Shown piece by piece: positions 35,730-44,854 of a DNA stretch of 64,000 nucleotides (position 1 is its first letter; every line of letters begins with the position of its first letter). Source of the stretch: Vampirovibrio chlorellavorus (GTDB lineage Bacteria > Cyanobacteriota > Vampirovibrionia > Vampirovibrionales > Vampirovibrionaceae); assembly GCA_001858525.1 (NCBI GenBank), contig LAPX01000007.1, positions 1 to 64,000 of the forward strand, read 5' to 3'. Under the pieces are notes generated by a model. That model did not search any database and was not told the DNA's origin. It saw only the letters and a program-made list of their open reading frames with translations. The translations under genes were made by a program, and so were the position numbers.

Positions 35730-36306
35730 TCTGCCCGTCAATGGTCCCAAAGTCCGGCAGGTAGAAGGTCAGCATGGGCGGCAAAATAACCACCCCACAT
35801 TGGGCCAGCATACTCAAATTGCGCAGATGAATCTGGTTGAAGGGACTTTCCCGAGGCACCACCACCAACTTGCGATGCTCCTTCATGGTTACATCAGCGG
35901 CGCGGGCCACCAGCGTATCAGTAATGCCATTGGCAATGCGACCCAAGGTTCCCATAGAGCAGGGAATGACCACCATGCCCTGCGTCATGTGCGTACCGCT
36001 GGACGGGGCCGCATCCAGCCGGTTGTTTTCAAACACTTCCAGCAAATCCACCATCGATTCCGGCAGATTGAGATGGTCTAACACCCGAATGGCCTTGTTT
36101 TGGCCGCCCATTTTCAGGCCCGTTTCCTCAAAAATGACCTGATAGGACTTTTCGGTGATGACCAATTGCACGCTTTGGCCTAGTTTCAGTAATTCTTCAA
36201 TCAGGCGAAACCCCAGGATACTGCCGGAGGCTCCGGTAATGCCCACCACAATGGGTGGCTTGGGTCTTGGCTTGGACGGGGAAGGCTCATTGGCCGCAGG
36301 TGACAT
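35611..36306 (-). CDS. ubiX: Flavin prenyltransferase UbiX
   Basis: Makes prenylated FMN, the cofactor of UbiD-type decarboxylases. The 231-residue protein shows IVVGITGASGSILGFRLIEEL, HMTQGMVVIPCSMGTLGRIANGITDTL (the Cys-Ser-Met active-site strand), KLVVVPRESPFNQIHLRNL and a Gly-Asp-Phe-rich end. The conserved part stops near GHDLYTRW. About 17 extra residues (Ala/Ser-rich) follow and lie opposite the convergent gene. The N-terminal 17 residues before PPIVVG are Pro/Ser-rich. ubiD is not in the window. Confidence 0.93.
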   Translation of the reverse strand: MSPAANEPSPSKPRPKPPIVVGITGASGSILGFRLIEELLKLGQSVQLVITEKSYQVIFEETGLKMGGQNKAIRVLDHLNLPESMVDLLEVFENNRLDAAPSSGTHMTQGMVVIPCSMGTLGRIANGITDTLVARAADVTMKEHRKLVVVPRESPFNQIHLRNLSMLAQCGVVILPPMLTFYLPDFGTIDGQINYTIGKVLDQFGLGHDLYTRWGQHIPAAGASAPLSSQA

Positions 36307-36384
36307 GGCAAGGCTCTCCAGTTGGTAAGCGCAAGGCTATTGTATCCAAACCCATGCGTTTTTAATATGAGAAAACAGACCAGG

Positions 36385-36777
36385 CTAAGCCCAGGCTTGT
36401 TTCTGGATCATGATGCAAGCGTCATGCACCACTTCCATGCCGCCATCCTTGGCTTTCTGCACCGCCTCATCCGACTCTGAGCCGGGCTGAAACCAGATAC
36501 GTTTAATGCCCGCGGCCAGACAATCTTCCACCACCTTGAGCGAAGCCGCCGGTGGCACTACCAAATCCACCACATCGGGAATTTCTGGCAAATCTTTCAC
36601 CGAGGCATAACAGGGGGCGCCTTCTACGGTTTGCAACTTGGGATGCACCGCAAACACGGTGTAGCCAGCGTCTCGCATGTCCCGATAAATCTTGTTGCCA
36701 TATTTAGAACGATCTTCGGAAACACCCACTACGGCCCATTTGCGGTACTTGGGAAATTCGGCGACATAGTTGGACAT
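36385..36777 (-). CDS. CoA-binding domain protein (YccU family)
   Basis: A 130-residue Rossmann-fold protein of the CoA_binding_2 type. Signatures: KWAVVGVSEDRSKYGNKIYRDM near the start, VFAVHPKLQTVEGAPCYASVKDLPEIPDVVDLVVPP in the middle and IKRIWFQPGSESDEAVQKAKDGGMEVVHDACIM at the end. Members bind CoA or a CoA derivative in vitro and their cellular role is unclear. The gene stands alone between ubiX and an unassigned protein gene on the same strand. Confidence 0.88.
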   Translation of the reverse strand: MSNYVAEFPKYRKWAVVGVSEDRSKYGNKIYRDMRDAGYTVFAVHPKLQTVEGAPCYASVKDLPEIPDVVDLVVPPAASLKVVEDCLAAGIKRIWFQPGSESDEAVQKAKDGGMEVVHDACIMIQKQAWA

Positions 36778-36856
36778 AGCAGGCGCTCCTCTTTGGCATA
36801 ACGAAGAATTTGCACCAATTATACCGTGGAGACATTAAATGTCTTTAAGACCTGAC

Positions 36857-37330
36857 TCACTCTGCCTTGGACTTTACGCCAAATTTGGCCATAAAGGCTT
36901 CCAGTTCAGCCTCATCGGCCACAGCGCCATGTTCCAGCAAGGCAGCCCGCAACTTAGGGGTATCTTCAATGCAGCACTTTTGGGCAGCCTCACGTTGCGC
37001 TTTGGCCTGACGCGCCTTGAGTGCAGCAGTTTCATGCTCAAAGCGAGCCTTGAACGGGTTTCCCTCGGGCAGTTGAATGGGCTTGACGGGCTTACCGTGT
37101 TCAATATCAGAGAGCACCTGAGTCAGCTGAGGCACCATGCGATCCGCTTCTGCCAACTGCTTTTGCACAGCATCCGGCTCTGAGGCACTGGCGTTGCGTT
37201 GAAAAACGTCCTGAGCTTGCTTATTTTGATTAACCCGAGGGGATGAAGGGCCTGAACTGCCACCAAACTGCACCCGTTGCGAAGAGGGTTGAAACACATT
37301 AATTGGGTTGGTGGGCATGCCGATGGCCAT
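36857..37330 (-). CDS. Unassigned protein with a helical Lys/Ala/Glu-rich core
   Basis: ATG 37330 has AGGAG at 8-nt spacing on the minus strand, which fixes the start (157 residues). The first 45 residues are Pro/Ser/Asn-rich and disordered (NVFQPSSQRVQFGGSSGPSS). The rest is probably helical and ends in EHGAVADEAELEAFMAKFGVKSKAE. A Cys pair (KCCIED) is the only notable site. No family recognised. The disordered Pro/Ser start resembles those of the unassigned proteins at 50575 and 28472. Confidence 0.55.
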   Translation of the reverse strand: MAIGMPTNPINVFQPSSQRVQFGGSSGPSSPRVNQNKQAQDVFQRNASASEPDAVQKQLAEADRMVPQLTQVLSDIEHGKPVKPIQLPEGNPFKARFEHETAALKARQAKAQREAAQKCCIEDTPKLRAALLEHGAVADEAELEAFMAKFGVKSKAE

Positions 37331-37453
37331 AGTCAAACTCCTGATTCTCGGCTCAGACTTCTGTCGTGCGTTACACGCCATGCTGGCCGTACAGCCATAG
37401 AAAACCCAGACCCTAAAATTTGATGACCCTGAAACAAATCGGCTTTAAAAAAC

Positions 37454-37924
37454 TTAATGAAAGACCAAGCGCATGCGGTAATGTGGAATACCCGCCTCCA
37501 TGAACTCAAAGCCCTCTTTAACAAAACCTAGACGCTCGTAGAAAGGCAGCACCCGAGTCTGGGCATCCAGAATGGCCTGCTGAAAGCCTTCGGCCTGAGC
37601 GTGGGCCAAAACTTCCCGCATTAATTTTTCGCCCAGCCCTTGCCCCCGCACAGTCTGACTGAGCGCCACCCGGCCAATTTTAGCGACAGGAGGGGTTTGG
37701 CAAGCCTCCTGATAGCTCAGCAAACGGGCTGTGGCCACGGGCTCCCCAGAGTCAGGCTGAATGAATAGCCAATGTATGGCCTCCGTGTCAAATTCATCCC
37801 ACTCCAACTCGGGGGGGACGCCTTGTTCTTCCACAAAAACGGCTTGACGCAGAGCGCGAGCCAGGGCGAAGACTTCCGGGGATTCCTCCGGGCGAAACTG
37901 CAACATCTGTAAACCTGCGCTCAT
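37454..37924 (-). CDS. GNAT-family N-acetyltransferase (ElaA-like)
   Basis: A 156-residue acetyl-CoA-dependent transferase. The acetyl-CoA loop is RVALSQTVRGQGLGEKLMREVL (Arg/Gln-x-x-Gly-x-Gly). The start RQAVFVEEQGVPPELEWDEFDTEAIHWL is typical of the ElaA/YjcF subgroup, and the end LPFYERLGFVKEGFEFMEAGIPHYRMRL is the usual substrate-side strand pair. Substrate unknown. It is transcribed alone on the minus strand. Confidence 0.88.
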   Translation of the reverse strand: MSAGLQMLQFRPEESPEVFALARALRQAVFVEEQGVPPELEWDEFDTEAIHWLFIQPDSGEPVATARLLSYQEACQTPPVAKIGRVALSQTVRGQGLGEKLMREVLAHAQAEGFQQAILDAQTRVLPFYERLGFVKEGFEFMEAGIPHYRMRLVFH

Positions 37925-38161
37925 GGCTCAAACATCCTTTCTTTGCCCTGTTTCTAAACGGTTTCTAATCGGATTGCCCCGGTGCCTGCAAGTATTCTGC
38001 AAACGGGGAGGCTTCCGGCAAAAGGCCGTGGAGTATCCCCAGCCCTGAAATTAGTCTATGATCTTATAATACATAAGGGTTCTTTTCGGCCCAAGTGAAC
38101 TTTTTCAAACACCATCCAGTCAGTGCGCAGTCCAGGCCAGGGAGGCTTCCGCAAGGAGTTC

Positions 38162-39250
38162 ATGTCCATTCCACAGTACATTCTAAAACGACTGCTGGCA
38201 GCCATTCCCACCCTGCTGATCATTTCCATGATCGCCTTTTTGATGATGCGTTACGACTTTACGGTGGGTCCCATCAACATTCCCACCCCCGGCGGCCATT
38301 GGCATGTCATGGATGCCGTGCGCATCAAGAACCCCATCAACCCGCTGGCCGGTATTGAGACCAACCCGCAAATTTCAGAAGCGGCCAAGGCCCAGCAACG
38401 GCATATGATGGGGCTAGATCAGCCCATGTACATTCAGTACTGGCGCTGGCTGACCAATTTTTTCTCCTTTCACCCGGAAGCCCTGGCCCAAGGGAATCCC
38501 GCTGGCTTTTTCACCCCCAGCCTGGGCAAAACCTTTGCCAACGAGGATGTACTGGATCTGCTGATTCAACGGGGCTGGAACACCGTGCAACTCAACCTGG
38601 TAGTATTCCTCTTCTCCTGGCTGATTGCCCTGCCCCTGGGCATTTTCGCAGCTTTGCACTGGCGTTCCTACACCGATCGGGCCATGACGGTGCTGGCCTC
38701 AGTGGGGATGTCTTTTCCCGGTTTTTTACTGGCCTTGCTGATGGCCGTTTTTGCGGTAAAAACGGGCTGGTTCCCTTTGGGCGGCATCCAAAGCGAAAAT
38801 TACACCAGCATGAACCTGCTGGAAAAAATCTGGGATCGGACCCTGCACCTGGCCCTACCAGCTACGGTGCTGATTGTGGGTTCTCTCTCCAGTATTCAAC
38901 GGCAAATGCGGGGCAATCTGCTGGATGTGCTGGCCGCCGAATACGTGCGCACCGCTCGGGCCAAAGGTCTGCCAGAGCGGGTAGTCATCTACAAACACGC
39001 TGTGCGCACCGCCCTCAATCCGCTGATCACCATGCTGGGTTATGAGTTCTCCTCCCTACTGGGTGGGGCCATCCTGATTGAAACCGTGCTAGGCTTTCCC
39101 GGATTGGGACAATTGGCTTATAAAGCGGTGCTGGAGACGGATACCAATCTGGTCATGTCCACCATTATTTTGTCTGCCTTTATGCTGGTGCTGGGTAACC
39201 TGCTGGCCGATATTCTGTTAAAGTTTGCCGACCCTCGGATTGAACTGTAA
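38162..39250 (+). CDS. Oligopeptide/dipeptide ABC transporter permease (DppB type)
   Basis: An inner-membrane subunit of a peptide-class importer. I chose ATG 38162 (362 residues), giving the family start MSIPQYILKRLLAAIPTLLIISMIAF; the frame extends to GTG 38123. About six TMs are predicted. The EAA loop is LAAEYVRTARAKGLPERVVIYKHAVRTALNPLI. A 100-residue periplasmic insert follows TM1, long for the family. TATAAT at 38065-38070 is a candidate -10. It is followed after 13 nt by a second permease. No ATPase or binding-protein gene follows. Confidence 0.93.
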   Translation: MSIPQYILKRLLAAIPTLLIISMIAFLMMRYDFTVGPINIPTPGGHWHVMDAVRIKNPINPLAGIETNPQISEAAKAQQRHMMGLDQPMYIQYWRWLTNFFSFHPEALAQGNPAGFFTPSLGKTFANEDVLDLLIQRGWNTVQLNLVVFLFSWLIALPLGIFAALHWRSYTDRAMTVLASVGMSFPGFLLALLMAVFAVKTGWFPLGGIQSENYTSMNLLEKIWDRTLHLALPATVLIVGSLSSIQRQMRGNLLDVLAAEYVRTARAKGLPERVVIYKHAVRTALNPLITMLGYEFSSLLGGAILIETVLGFPGLGQLAYKAVLETDTNLVMSTIILSAFMLVLGNLLADILLKFADPRIEL

Positions 39251-39263
39251 GGAAGGCCCGGCC

Positions 39264-40373
39264 ATGCTGAAAAAATCGCCCAACAACCCCGAACTGAATT
39301 TAATCCGCCAGATGTACCAGCGGCTTTACCGGGATCGGGTGGCCTTTGTCTCCCTGCTGGTGCTCATTGGTTTATATCTGATGGTGGCGCTGGCCGATTT
39401 TTTAGCCCCTTACAGCGAGTCTCACTTTAACCGGGCGCTGGCCAAAGCCCCGCCCACTCCCATTTATATTTTGGATGAAAATGGCGGGCTCACCTGGCCG
39501 TACGTGTTTCGCTACGAAAAAAGCTACAACCCGGCCACCTTTACCCAGGAATTTACCCCCATCCTGACCGAAAAATACCCCATTCGCCTGTTTCCCACAG
39601 CCGAACCCTATCGCTTGTTTGGCCTGATTCCCGGCACGATTCGCCTGTTTGGGGTAGACGCTCCCGCCCAGATTTCCTTGCTGGGTAACGACATCAACGG
39701 ACGGGACGTCTTTTCCCGCATGTTGTATGGTGGGCAAATTTCGCTCACCATCGGCTTCCTCAGCTTGTTTGTAGTCTTTCCCATCGGCATGATCTACGGC
39801 GGGCTGGCCGGATACTTCGGCGGCAAGGTGGATGATCTGATGATGCGCATTGCCGAAATTGTGATGTCCATTCCCAGTTTTTTCCTGCTGATTGGCTTGG
39901 CCGCTATTTTGCCACCCGGCTTGCCCAGTACCCAGCGCTTTGCTCTGGTGGTGCTGATATTGGCCTTTATCGGCTGGGCGGGTCTCAGTCGGGTTATACG
40001 GGGTATGGTGCTGTCCATTAAGAACGAAGAGTTTATCGAATCCAGCCGGGCCATCGGTATGGATGCCTTCACCATTATTGTGCGGCACATTTTGCCCCAA
40101 ACCACCAGTTACCTGATGGTGGCCCTGACTTTAAGCGTTCCCGGCTATATTCTGGCCGAATCGGGCCTTAGCTTTTTGGGTCTGGGCATTCAACAACCCG
40201 ATGCCAGCTGGGGCAATATGCTGAAAGAGGCCCAGGATATCAGCAATATTATCGAACGCCCCTGGATGCTGATGCCCGGCTTTCTGATTTTTTTGGCGGT
40301 ACTGGCTTTTAACGTGGTGGGCGACGCGGTGCGGGATATTCTGGATCCCAAGTCCCGGCTGGCCCGCAAATAA
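39264..40373 (+). CDS. Oligopeptide/dipeptide ABC transporter permease (DppC type)
   Basis: Second permease subunit, 369 residues from ATG 39264 (AAGGAAGG precedes). TM1 is VAFVSLLVLIGLYLMVALADFLAP, followed by a large periplasmic loop of about 100 residues that includes LLGNDINGRDVFSRMLYGGQISL. The EAA loop is EFIESSRAIGMDAFTIIVRHILPQTTSYLMVAL, and SGLSFLGLGIQQPDASWGNML is the typical end. With the preceding gene it forms an incomplete importer, so ATPases and binding protein must be encoded elsewhere. Confidence 0.94.
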   Translation: MLKKSPNNPELNLIRQMYQRLYRDRVAFVSLLVLIGLYLMVALADFLAPYSESHFNRALAKAPPTPIYILDENGGLTWPYVFRYEKSYNPATFTQEFTPILTEKYPIRLFPTAEPYRLFGLIPGTIRLFGVDAPAQISLLGNDINGRDVFSRMLYGGQISLTIGFLSLFVVFPIGMIYGGLAGYFGGKVDDLMMRIAEIVMSIPSFFLLIGLAAILPPGLPSTQRFALVVLILAFIGWAGLSRVIRGMVLSIKNEEFIESSRAIGMDAFTIIVRHILPQTTSYLMVALTLSVPGYILAESGLSFLGLGIQQPDASWGNMLKEAQDISNIIERPWMLMPGFLIFLAVLAFNVVGDAVRDILDPKSRLARK

Positions 40374-40840
40374 AGCGTAGGAAACGACGAGGCACTCATC
40401 GCTTCCGAATTGGATTCAAACCGCTCCATCCCTTTGGAAGGAGCATTTACCCCGTACCTTTTGTCAACAGAAGAACGTTTTTTGCAAGTAAACGGGCCGA
40501 TGAGACGCTGTCTCAGGCAAACGCCGCACGAGAAGCTCTCCTTTTAAACAACAAGTACCTTGGGAAGCCAATGCAGCCCAAAAGCCAACCACAATGGCCT
40601 TTCAGAGGAAAAAACCTAGCCTAGCCCTAATATGTCCAGCAGCCCCTTCGAAAAACCCACTAAAACCCTCAGCCAAGCGATCCATAAACAAATCAGAAGT
40701 CCTCTCCAGCCAAGCCATACAAGGCTTTTAATAAATTATTAAAGTTTTGGGGAACCCGGTCGACAAAAGCTATAAGACAGTAAAAATGCAGAGTCATTAA
40801 ACATAGTTAAGACAGCTTACCGTTTCAGGATTGGGAATTT
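40374..40840. other. 467-bp intergenic region before the minor pilin operon
   Basis: It holds a short GCTCC/GGAGC hairpin (40423-40444), a weak terminator candidate for the permeases, and the sigma-28-type promoter at 40740-40766. I see no gene. The stretch from about 40450 to 40700 shows nothing I can name. Confidence 0.5.
40740..40766 (+). promoter_or_regulatory. Sigma-28 (FliA)-type promoter of the minor pilin operon
   Basis: TAAAGTTT (40740-40747), 11 nt, then GTCGACAA (40759-40766): -35 8/8, -10 6/8 of GCCGATAA. The start codon at 40841 is about 70 nt downstream of the expected transcription start. The spacer also begins TGG, as at 10078. Confidence 0.78.
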
Positions 40841-43800
40841 ATGCTTTCTAATTTGTTACAGCGCAACCGAAAAGCCAAAGGGTATGGCATCGCCCTGATA
40901 CTCGTATTTCTGGCGACCAGCGTTGCCATTGTGACCTCTCTGCAAATGATGAGTGGACCCATTACAGCAGCCTATCTGGGCAGCACCAGTCAAAACAACC
41001 TATCGGCCCAGCAATTAGCTCAAACCGGGTTGAATACGGTGGTTGCCGATGTTCAAAATCTATACAATACAGGACAAACCATCTCTACATCTTATAGTTA
41101 CAGCTCTGCTTCTGCGCCCACCTCTCTGGAAACACCCCAAAGTCCAGATGCCTTGGCAGGGGCCAAAAACAGCGTGGGATCTTATACCGGCAATATTGCC
41201 TGGGTGAATGGTAATTCACTCCTGGTAAAAGTTATGGCCACTGTTGGTAGCAGCAAAGCGACTGCAACAAGGATTATCACCTTAACCCGGGGCATTTACC
41301 CGCTGGATAACGTGACCGGGGCCACCGCAGCTTATGGCTTGCGCAGGCTAAAGGCAGACAACACCAGTATTAGTACCGATGACCGGGCCATTCGGGTACG
41401 ACGGGGCAGAGACAATGCCGAAACGGACATTGGCTTTTTACCCAACGGCGATTTGGACATACCCGCCTTGATGACTTTCCTGAATGATGGTCTGACCACT
41501 TACCCCAAACCGCTGGATCGGGTGACTGGCGCAGTTCGGGCTTATAGTTTAAGGAAAATCAACACTGCCTACACGGGCAACGCCATTACGGTCAGGCGCA
41601 GTAGCGATGATGCCACAGCCAACATCGGCTTTTTGCCCAATGGCGATTTGGATGCGCCCGCCCTGCTGAGCTTTTGCAAGACGGATAGTTGCTTTGTAAC
41701 CACCTGGTATGACCAGAGCGGCAATGGCCGTAACGCCACCCAGACCACCCTGGCCGCCCAACCCCGCATTGTGAATGCTGGCGCGCTGGAGATGATCAAT
41801 GGCCGGGTGGCCATGTGGGTGGATGGCGTGGATGACGCCCTGAATGGGGGAGCCAGCGTTTTTGCTACCAGTTCCTTCAACCTGTTGGTGGCAAAAGCCG
41901 ACGCCGGGGCCAGCATCACTTTACAAAGCAAAGCCACTAGCGGTACGTCTGGGACTGGTGGTCAAAAGTATTTGCTGAGCCCTCCCAATGCGGGGGCCGT
42001 CAACGCGGGGACAGGAATCTCGCTGGGGGAAAATGGGGCGGGTGTCTATGAGCATGGCAATAGTTACATGCCCTGTCTTGCAAATTCGGTCTTGAGCCCC
42101 AATAACAACGATAGCCTGGTCGTATCGTACAACTACATCAACAAGCAGCCTTTTCTCTTTATCAATAGTAAACTGGTGGATGTGGGGTTCACCTCTCCCC
42201 GGGCCGATTTAGTGCTTCCTGTCTATGTCGGCGGCCCGCCGCCAATCCATGCGCCCTACGGCTATTTTAAAGGGGCTGTGGGGGAATGGATTCAATACCC
42301 TACTAATTTAACCACCGCCAACCGGCAAATTCTGGAGAACGATGAAGCCCGATATTACGACCTGACTCTGGCTGATCCGGGGTATACCCCGCCGCTGGTA
42401 ACCGTACCCAGTGCCACCGCCGCTTACGGCTTGCGTAGATTAATTACTGACAATACCGGAACGACTGATGATGATAAAGCCATTCAGGTGCGTCGTAGCA
42501 GTGATAACACCACCCAGATTATTGGTTTTGACCCCAAAGGAAATCTGGATCTTGCAAACTTGTACAAGTTTTGCGGCACCAGCAGTTGCTTTGTCGCTAT
42601 CTGGCACGACCAGAGCGGGAATAACTATCATGCCTCCCAGGCCACCGCCGCCAACCAGCCTCGCATTGTGAACGCTGGCGTTTTGGAAACGCAGAACGGC
42701 AGGCCTGCCATGTACTTTGATGGAAACGACTATCTGTCAACACTCTCTACCCTCAGTATTACAAATAATGCAGCCACCGCCTTTGCGGTCATCAATATGA
42801 ATGCGGGAGCCCTTGGCTTTGGCCGGGTTTTAGGAGGTAAGGGGAGTGGGGATACCACCGACTTTACCGCCGCTACCTCTGCGGTCTTCTTTTGTCGGAA
42901 TGGTGATGGCGTCAATCAACTGGCAAGTTATCGCTCAAGTACGGTCAGAGGGGTATCCTCCGTTACAACCGGTACACTTTTTCAAGCGACCTCCGTGTAT
43001 GATGGGACTAACCACACCATGGCGGTGAATGGCGTGGCAGGTACGTCGGTGGCCAGTACGGGCAATTTAGGAATTACTCAATTGTGGATGGGTATCTCTC
43101 CGCAATTGTCGCCGAACGACTACTGGCGAGGCAACATGAGCGAGATCATCCTATACGCAACGGCTCCCACCGTTGTCACTCGAAGCCGTGTAGAAACGAA
43201 CCAAATGGCCTATTACAACATCAACAATCAGGAGCCGGACACCGGTTTTGTGACCACCTGGTACGACCAAAGCGGCAATGGTTTTAATTTTATGCAAGGC
43301 GAGCGGGAATTACAGCCGGTGATTCGGCTGGATAGCAAAACGGGCCGCCCCACCATTCAGTTTAATGGCTTAAACAATTACATGGCCACCGGCACCACCC
43401 TCAACTTTACCGGTACCAATGCCCGGGCACTGGTGGTGGCCAGTATGGACGGTTCTACTGGTAGTGCTGGCAGGTTGTTTGGTGGTAAAAAAAATTCGGA
43501 CGTCTACGATTACGCCACGCCTGAATCGGTTTCCTTCCTGCGCCGTTACGGCGCTACCAATCAACTGTTTAGTTACCGAAATAACGCCACGCTGGGCATA
43601 TCTCCGGCCTTTACCCTGAACCAGCCCTTTCAGGCCACCTCTGTTTTTAATGGCAGTTCCCATCAAATTCGCGTTAATGGAGTCAATGGTACCTCTGTAG
43701 CCAGCAGCGGCTCCTTTGGCATCAACCAGCTCTGGCTGGGAGGCGCACCCTTTCTCTTTCTGGGGGATCTCTGGGCCGGTGGGGTCAGCGAGATTCTTCT

Positions 43801-43876
43801 CTATCCCAACGCCATGAACGCGGTCCCATTGGCGCAGCTGGAGCGGGATCAACGCAGTTACCACGGAACGCCATAG
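40841..43876 (+). CDS. Giant PilX/GspK-like minor pilin with arabinofuranosidase/LamG-like repeats
   Basis: A 1011-residue protein. The start NRKAKGYGIALILVFLATSVAIV is a class III leader and hydrophobic helix of the PilX/GspK type, which lacks Glu at +5. The pilin body ends near residue 150. From about residue 160 come modules with the pattern AYGLRRL...AIQVRRSSDN...IGF...GNLD...FC...SCFV..WYDQSGNG. I link this pattern to the AbfB-type arabinofuranosidase/LamG-like jelly roll. Copies of AYxLRRL start at about 164, 232 and 527; WYDQSGNG-type sites lie at about 289, 590 and 808. The first AYGLRRL copy is truncated. A tip adhesin binding plant or algal polysaccharide is the obvious hypothesis; catalysis is not claimed. 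Confidence 0.78.
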   Translation: MLSNLLQRNRKAKGYGIALILVFLATSVAIVTSLQMMSGPITAAYLGSTSQNNLSAQQLAQTGLNTVVADVQNLYNTGQTISTSYSYSSASAPTSLETPQSPDALAGAKNSVGSYTGNIAWVNGNSLLVKVMATVGSSKATATRIITLTRGIYPLDNVTGATAAYGLRRLKADNTSISTDDRAIRVRRGRDNAETDIGFLPNGDLDIPALMTFLNDGLTTYPKPLDRVTGAVRAYSLRKINTAYTGNAITVRRSSDDATANIGFLPNGDLDAPALLSFCKTDSCFVTTWYDQSGNGRNATQTTLAAQPRIVNAGALEMINGRVAMWVDGVDDALNGGASVFATSSFNLLVAKADAGASITLQSKATSGTSGTGGQKYLLSPPNAGAVNAGTGISLGENGAGVYEHGNSYMPCLANSVLSPNNNDSLVVSYNYINKQPFLFINSKLVDVGFTSPRADLVLPVYVGGPPPIHAPYGYFKGAVGEWIQYPTNLTTANRQILENDEARYYDLTLADPGYTPPLVTVPSATAAYGLRRLITDNTGTTDDDKAIQVRRSSDNTTQIIGFDPKGNLDLANLYKFCGTSSCFVAIWHDQSGNNYHASQATAANQPRIVNAGVLETQNGRPAMYFDGNDYLSTLSTLSITNNAATAFAVINMNAGALGFGRVLGGKGSGDTTDFTAATSAVFFCRNGDGVNQLASYRSSTVRGVSSVTTGTLFQATSVYDGTNHTMAVNGVAGTSVASTGNLGITQLWMGISPQLSPNDYWRGNMSEIILYATAPTVVTRSRVETNQMAYYNINNQEPDTGFVTTWYDQSGNGFNFMQGERELQPVIRLDSKTGRPTIQFNGLNNYMATGTTLNFTGTNARALVVASMDGSTGSAGRLFGGKKNSDVYDYATPESVSFLRRYGATNQLFSYRNNATLGISPAFTLNQPFQATSVFNGSSHQIRVNGVNGTSVASSGSFGINQLWLGGAPFLFLGDLWAGGVSEILLYPNAMNAVPLAQLERDQRSYHGTP

Positions 43877-43911
43877 CACTCTATAATAAACAGTAGTGAG
43901 GATACCAGCGG

Positions 43912-44850
43912 ATGGATAGCGATATGCTCAGCAAGCAAGCCACACAGCGAAAAAACGCTCACAGCGGTCTGTCGCTGATTGAAGTCATGCTGATGCTCAC
44001 CTTGCTTTCGGCAACCGTTTTGCCCTGTTCCCTGATTTTGAGCCAAACCGGCCAAAACGCCAGGGCTGCTTATTTGCAGTCCAGTCGCAGTATTTTGCTT
44101 AACAGCATTCAGGATGAACAGTCTCCCGAGCGAAATAATTATGCTCCCGTTTACAACTTAGGGGCTATGAATACCGGCACCACGGAATCCGGGCAGGTCA
44201 TTCCCTGGCGCTCAGTAGTGGATACCACCAATGCCGGGGCTTCGGATACATTCAAAAAAACGGTGTACTATTACCTGTACAATTCGGCTTCGGATGCGGC
44301 CAACGCCCCCCGAACCACCACCAAAATCATTCATACCCGCGAGACCATGCGGGTTCGCTTTGATACCCCACAAGAAGGATATATGGACTCCTCTGGCCAG
44401 TGGTGGAATCCCTGGGTTCTTTATAATGGACCTGCCATGGTGCCGGGTGTTAACAGCACCCCCAACACGTTCACCAATACCCCTGCGCAGGCCATCAGTA
44501 ATTTGCCGTCTCATCGGGACGCCGATATTTACCGGGGTGGATGGTATCGTGCAAGTTCTATTAACTACACAGCACCGGTTACTAACGGGTTTTACACCGT
44601 CAAGCTTTACTTTACTGAAGGCGGCTATCCTTCAAGACTCATGGATATTAATCTGGAAGGGAAGTTAATGAATCCGGGAAATCCCTATAATGCTTACTAT
44701 TATTGTGGTAACCAAAATTGGTGCGGTAATGTTCAAATGTTTGATGTGATGGTGACCGATGGCAATTTGGATATAGTAATCTCTGCCAATAGCAATGCGG
44801 GGGATACCAATCCCCGTATTGTAGCGCTTTCCATTAAAAAGAGGATTTAA
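43912..44850 (+). CDS. PilV/GspI-like minor pilin with a malectin-like domain
   Basis: A 312-residue protein. SG|LSLIEVMLMLTLLSATVL gives cleavage after Gly19 and Glu24 at +5, typical of PilV/GspI minor pilins. The middle (about residues 60-200) is unassigned. The C-terminal 110 residues (NGFYTVKLYFTEGGYPSRLMDINLEG ... FDVMVTDGNLDIVISANSN) follow the pattern of malectin-like carbohydrate-binding domains, though the usual Tyr/Phe/Asp ligands are not fully evident. It lies 36 nt after the PilX-like gene and 4 nt before the next. Sugar binding is inference from the domain class. Confidence 0.72.
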   Translation: MDSDMLSKQATQRKNAHSGLSLIEVMLMLTLLSATVLPCSLILSQTGQNARAAYLQSSRSILLNSIQDEQSPERNNYAPVYNLGAMNTGTTESGQVIPWRSVVDTTNAGASDTFKKTVYYYLYNSASDAANAPRTTTKIIHTRETMRVRFDTPQEGYMDSSGQWWNPWVLYNGPAMVPGVNSTPNTFTNTPAQAISNLPSHRDADIYRGGWYRASSINYTAPVTNGFYTVKLYFTEGGYPSRLMDINLEGKLMNPGNPYNAYYYCGNQNWCGNVQMFDVMVTDGNLDIVISANSNAGDTNPRIVALSIKKRI

Positions 44851-44854
44851 CCCC

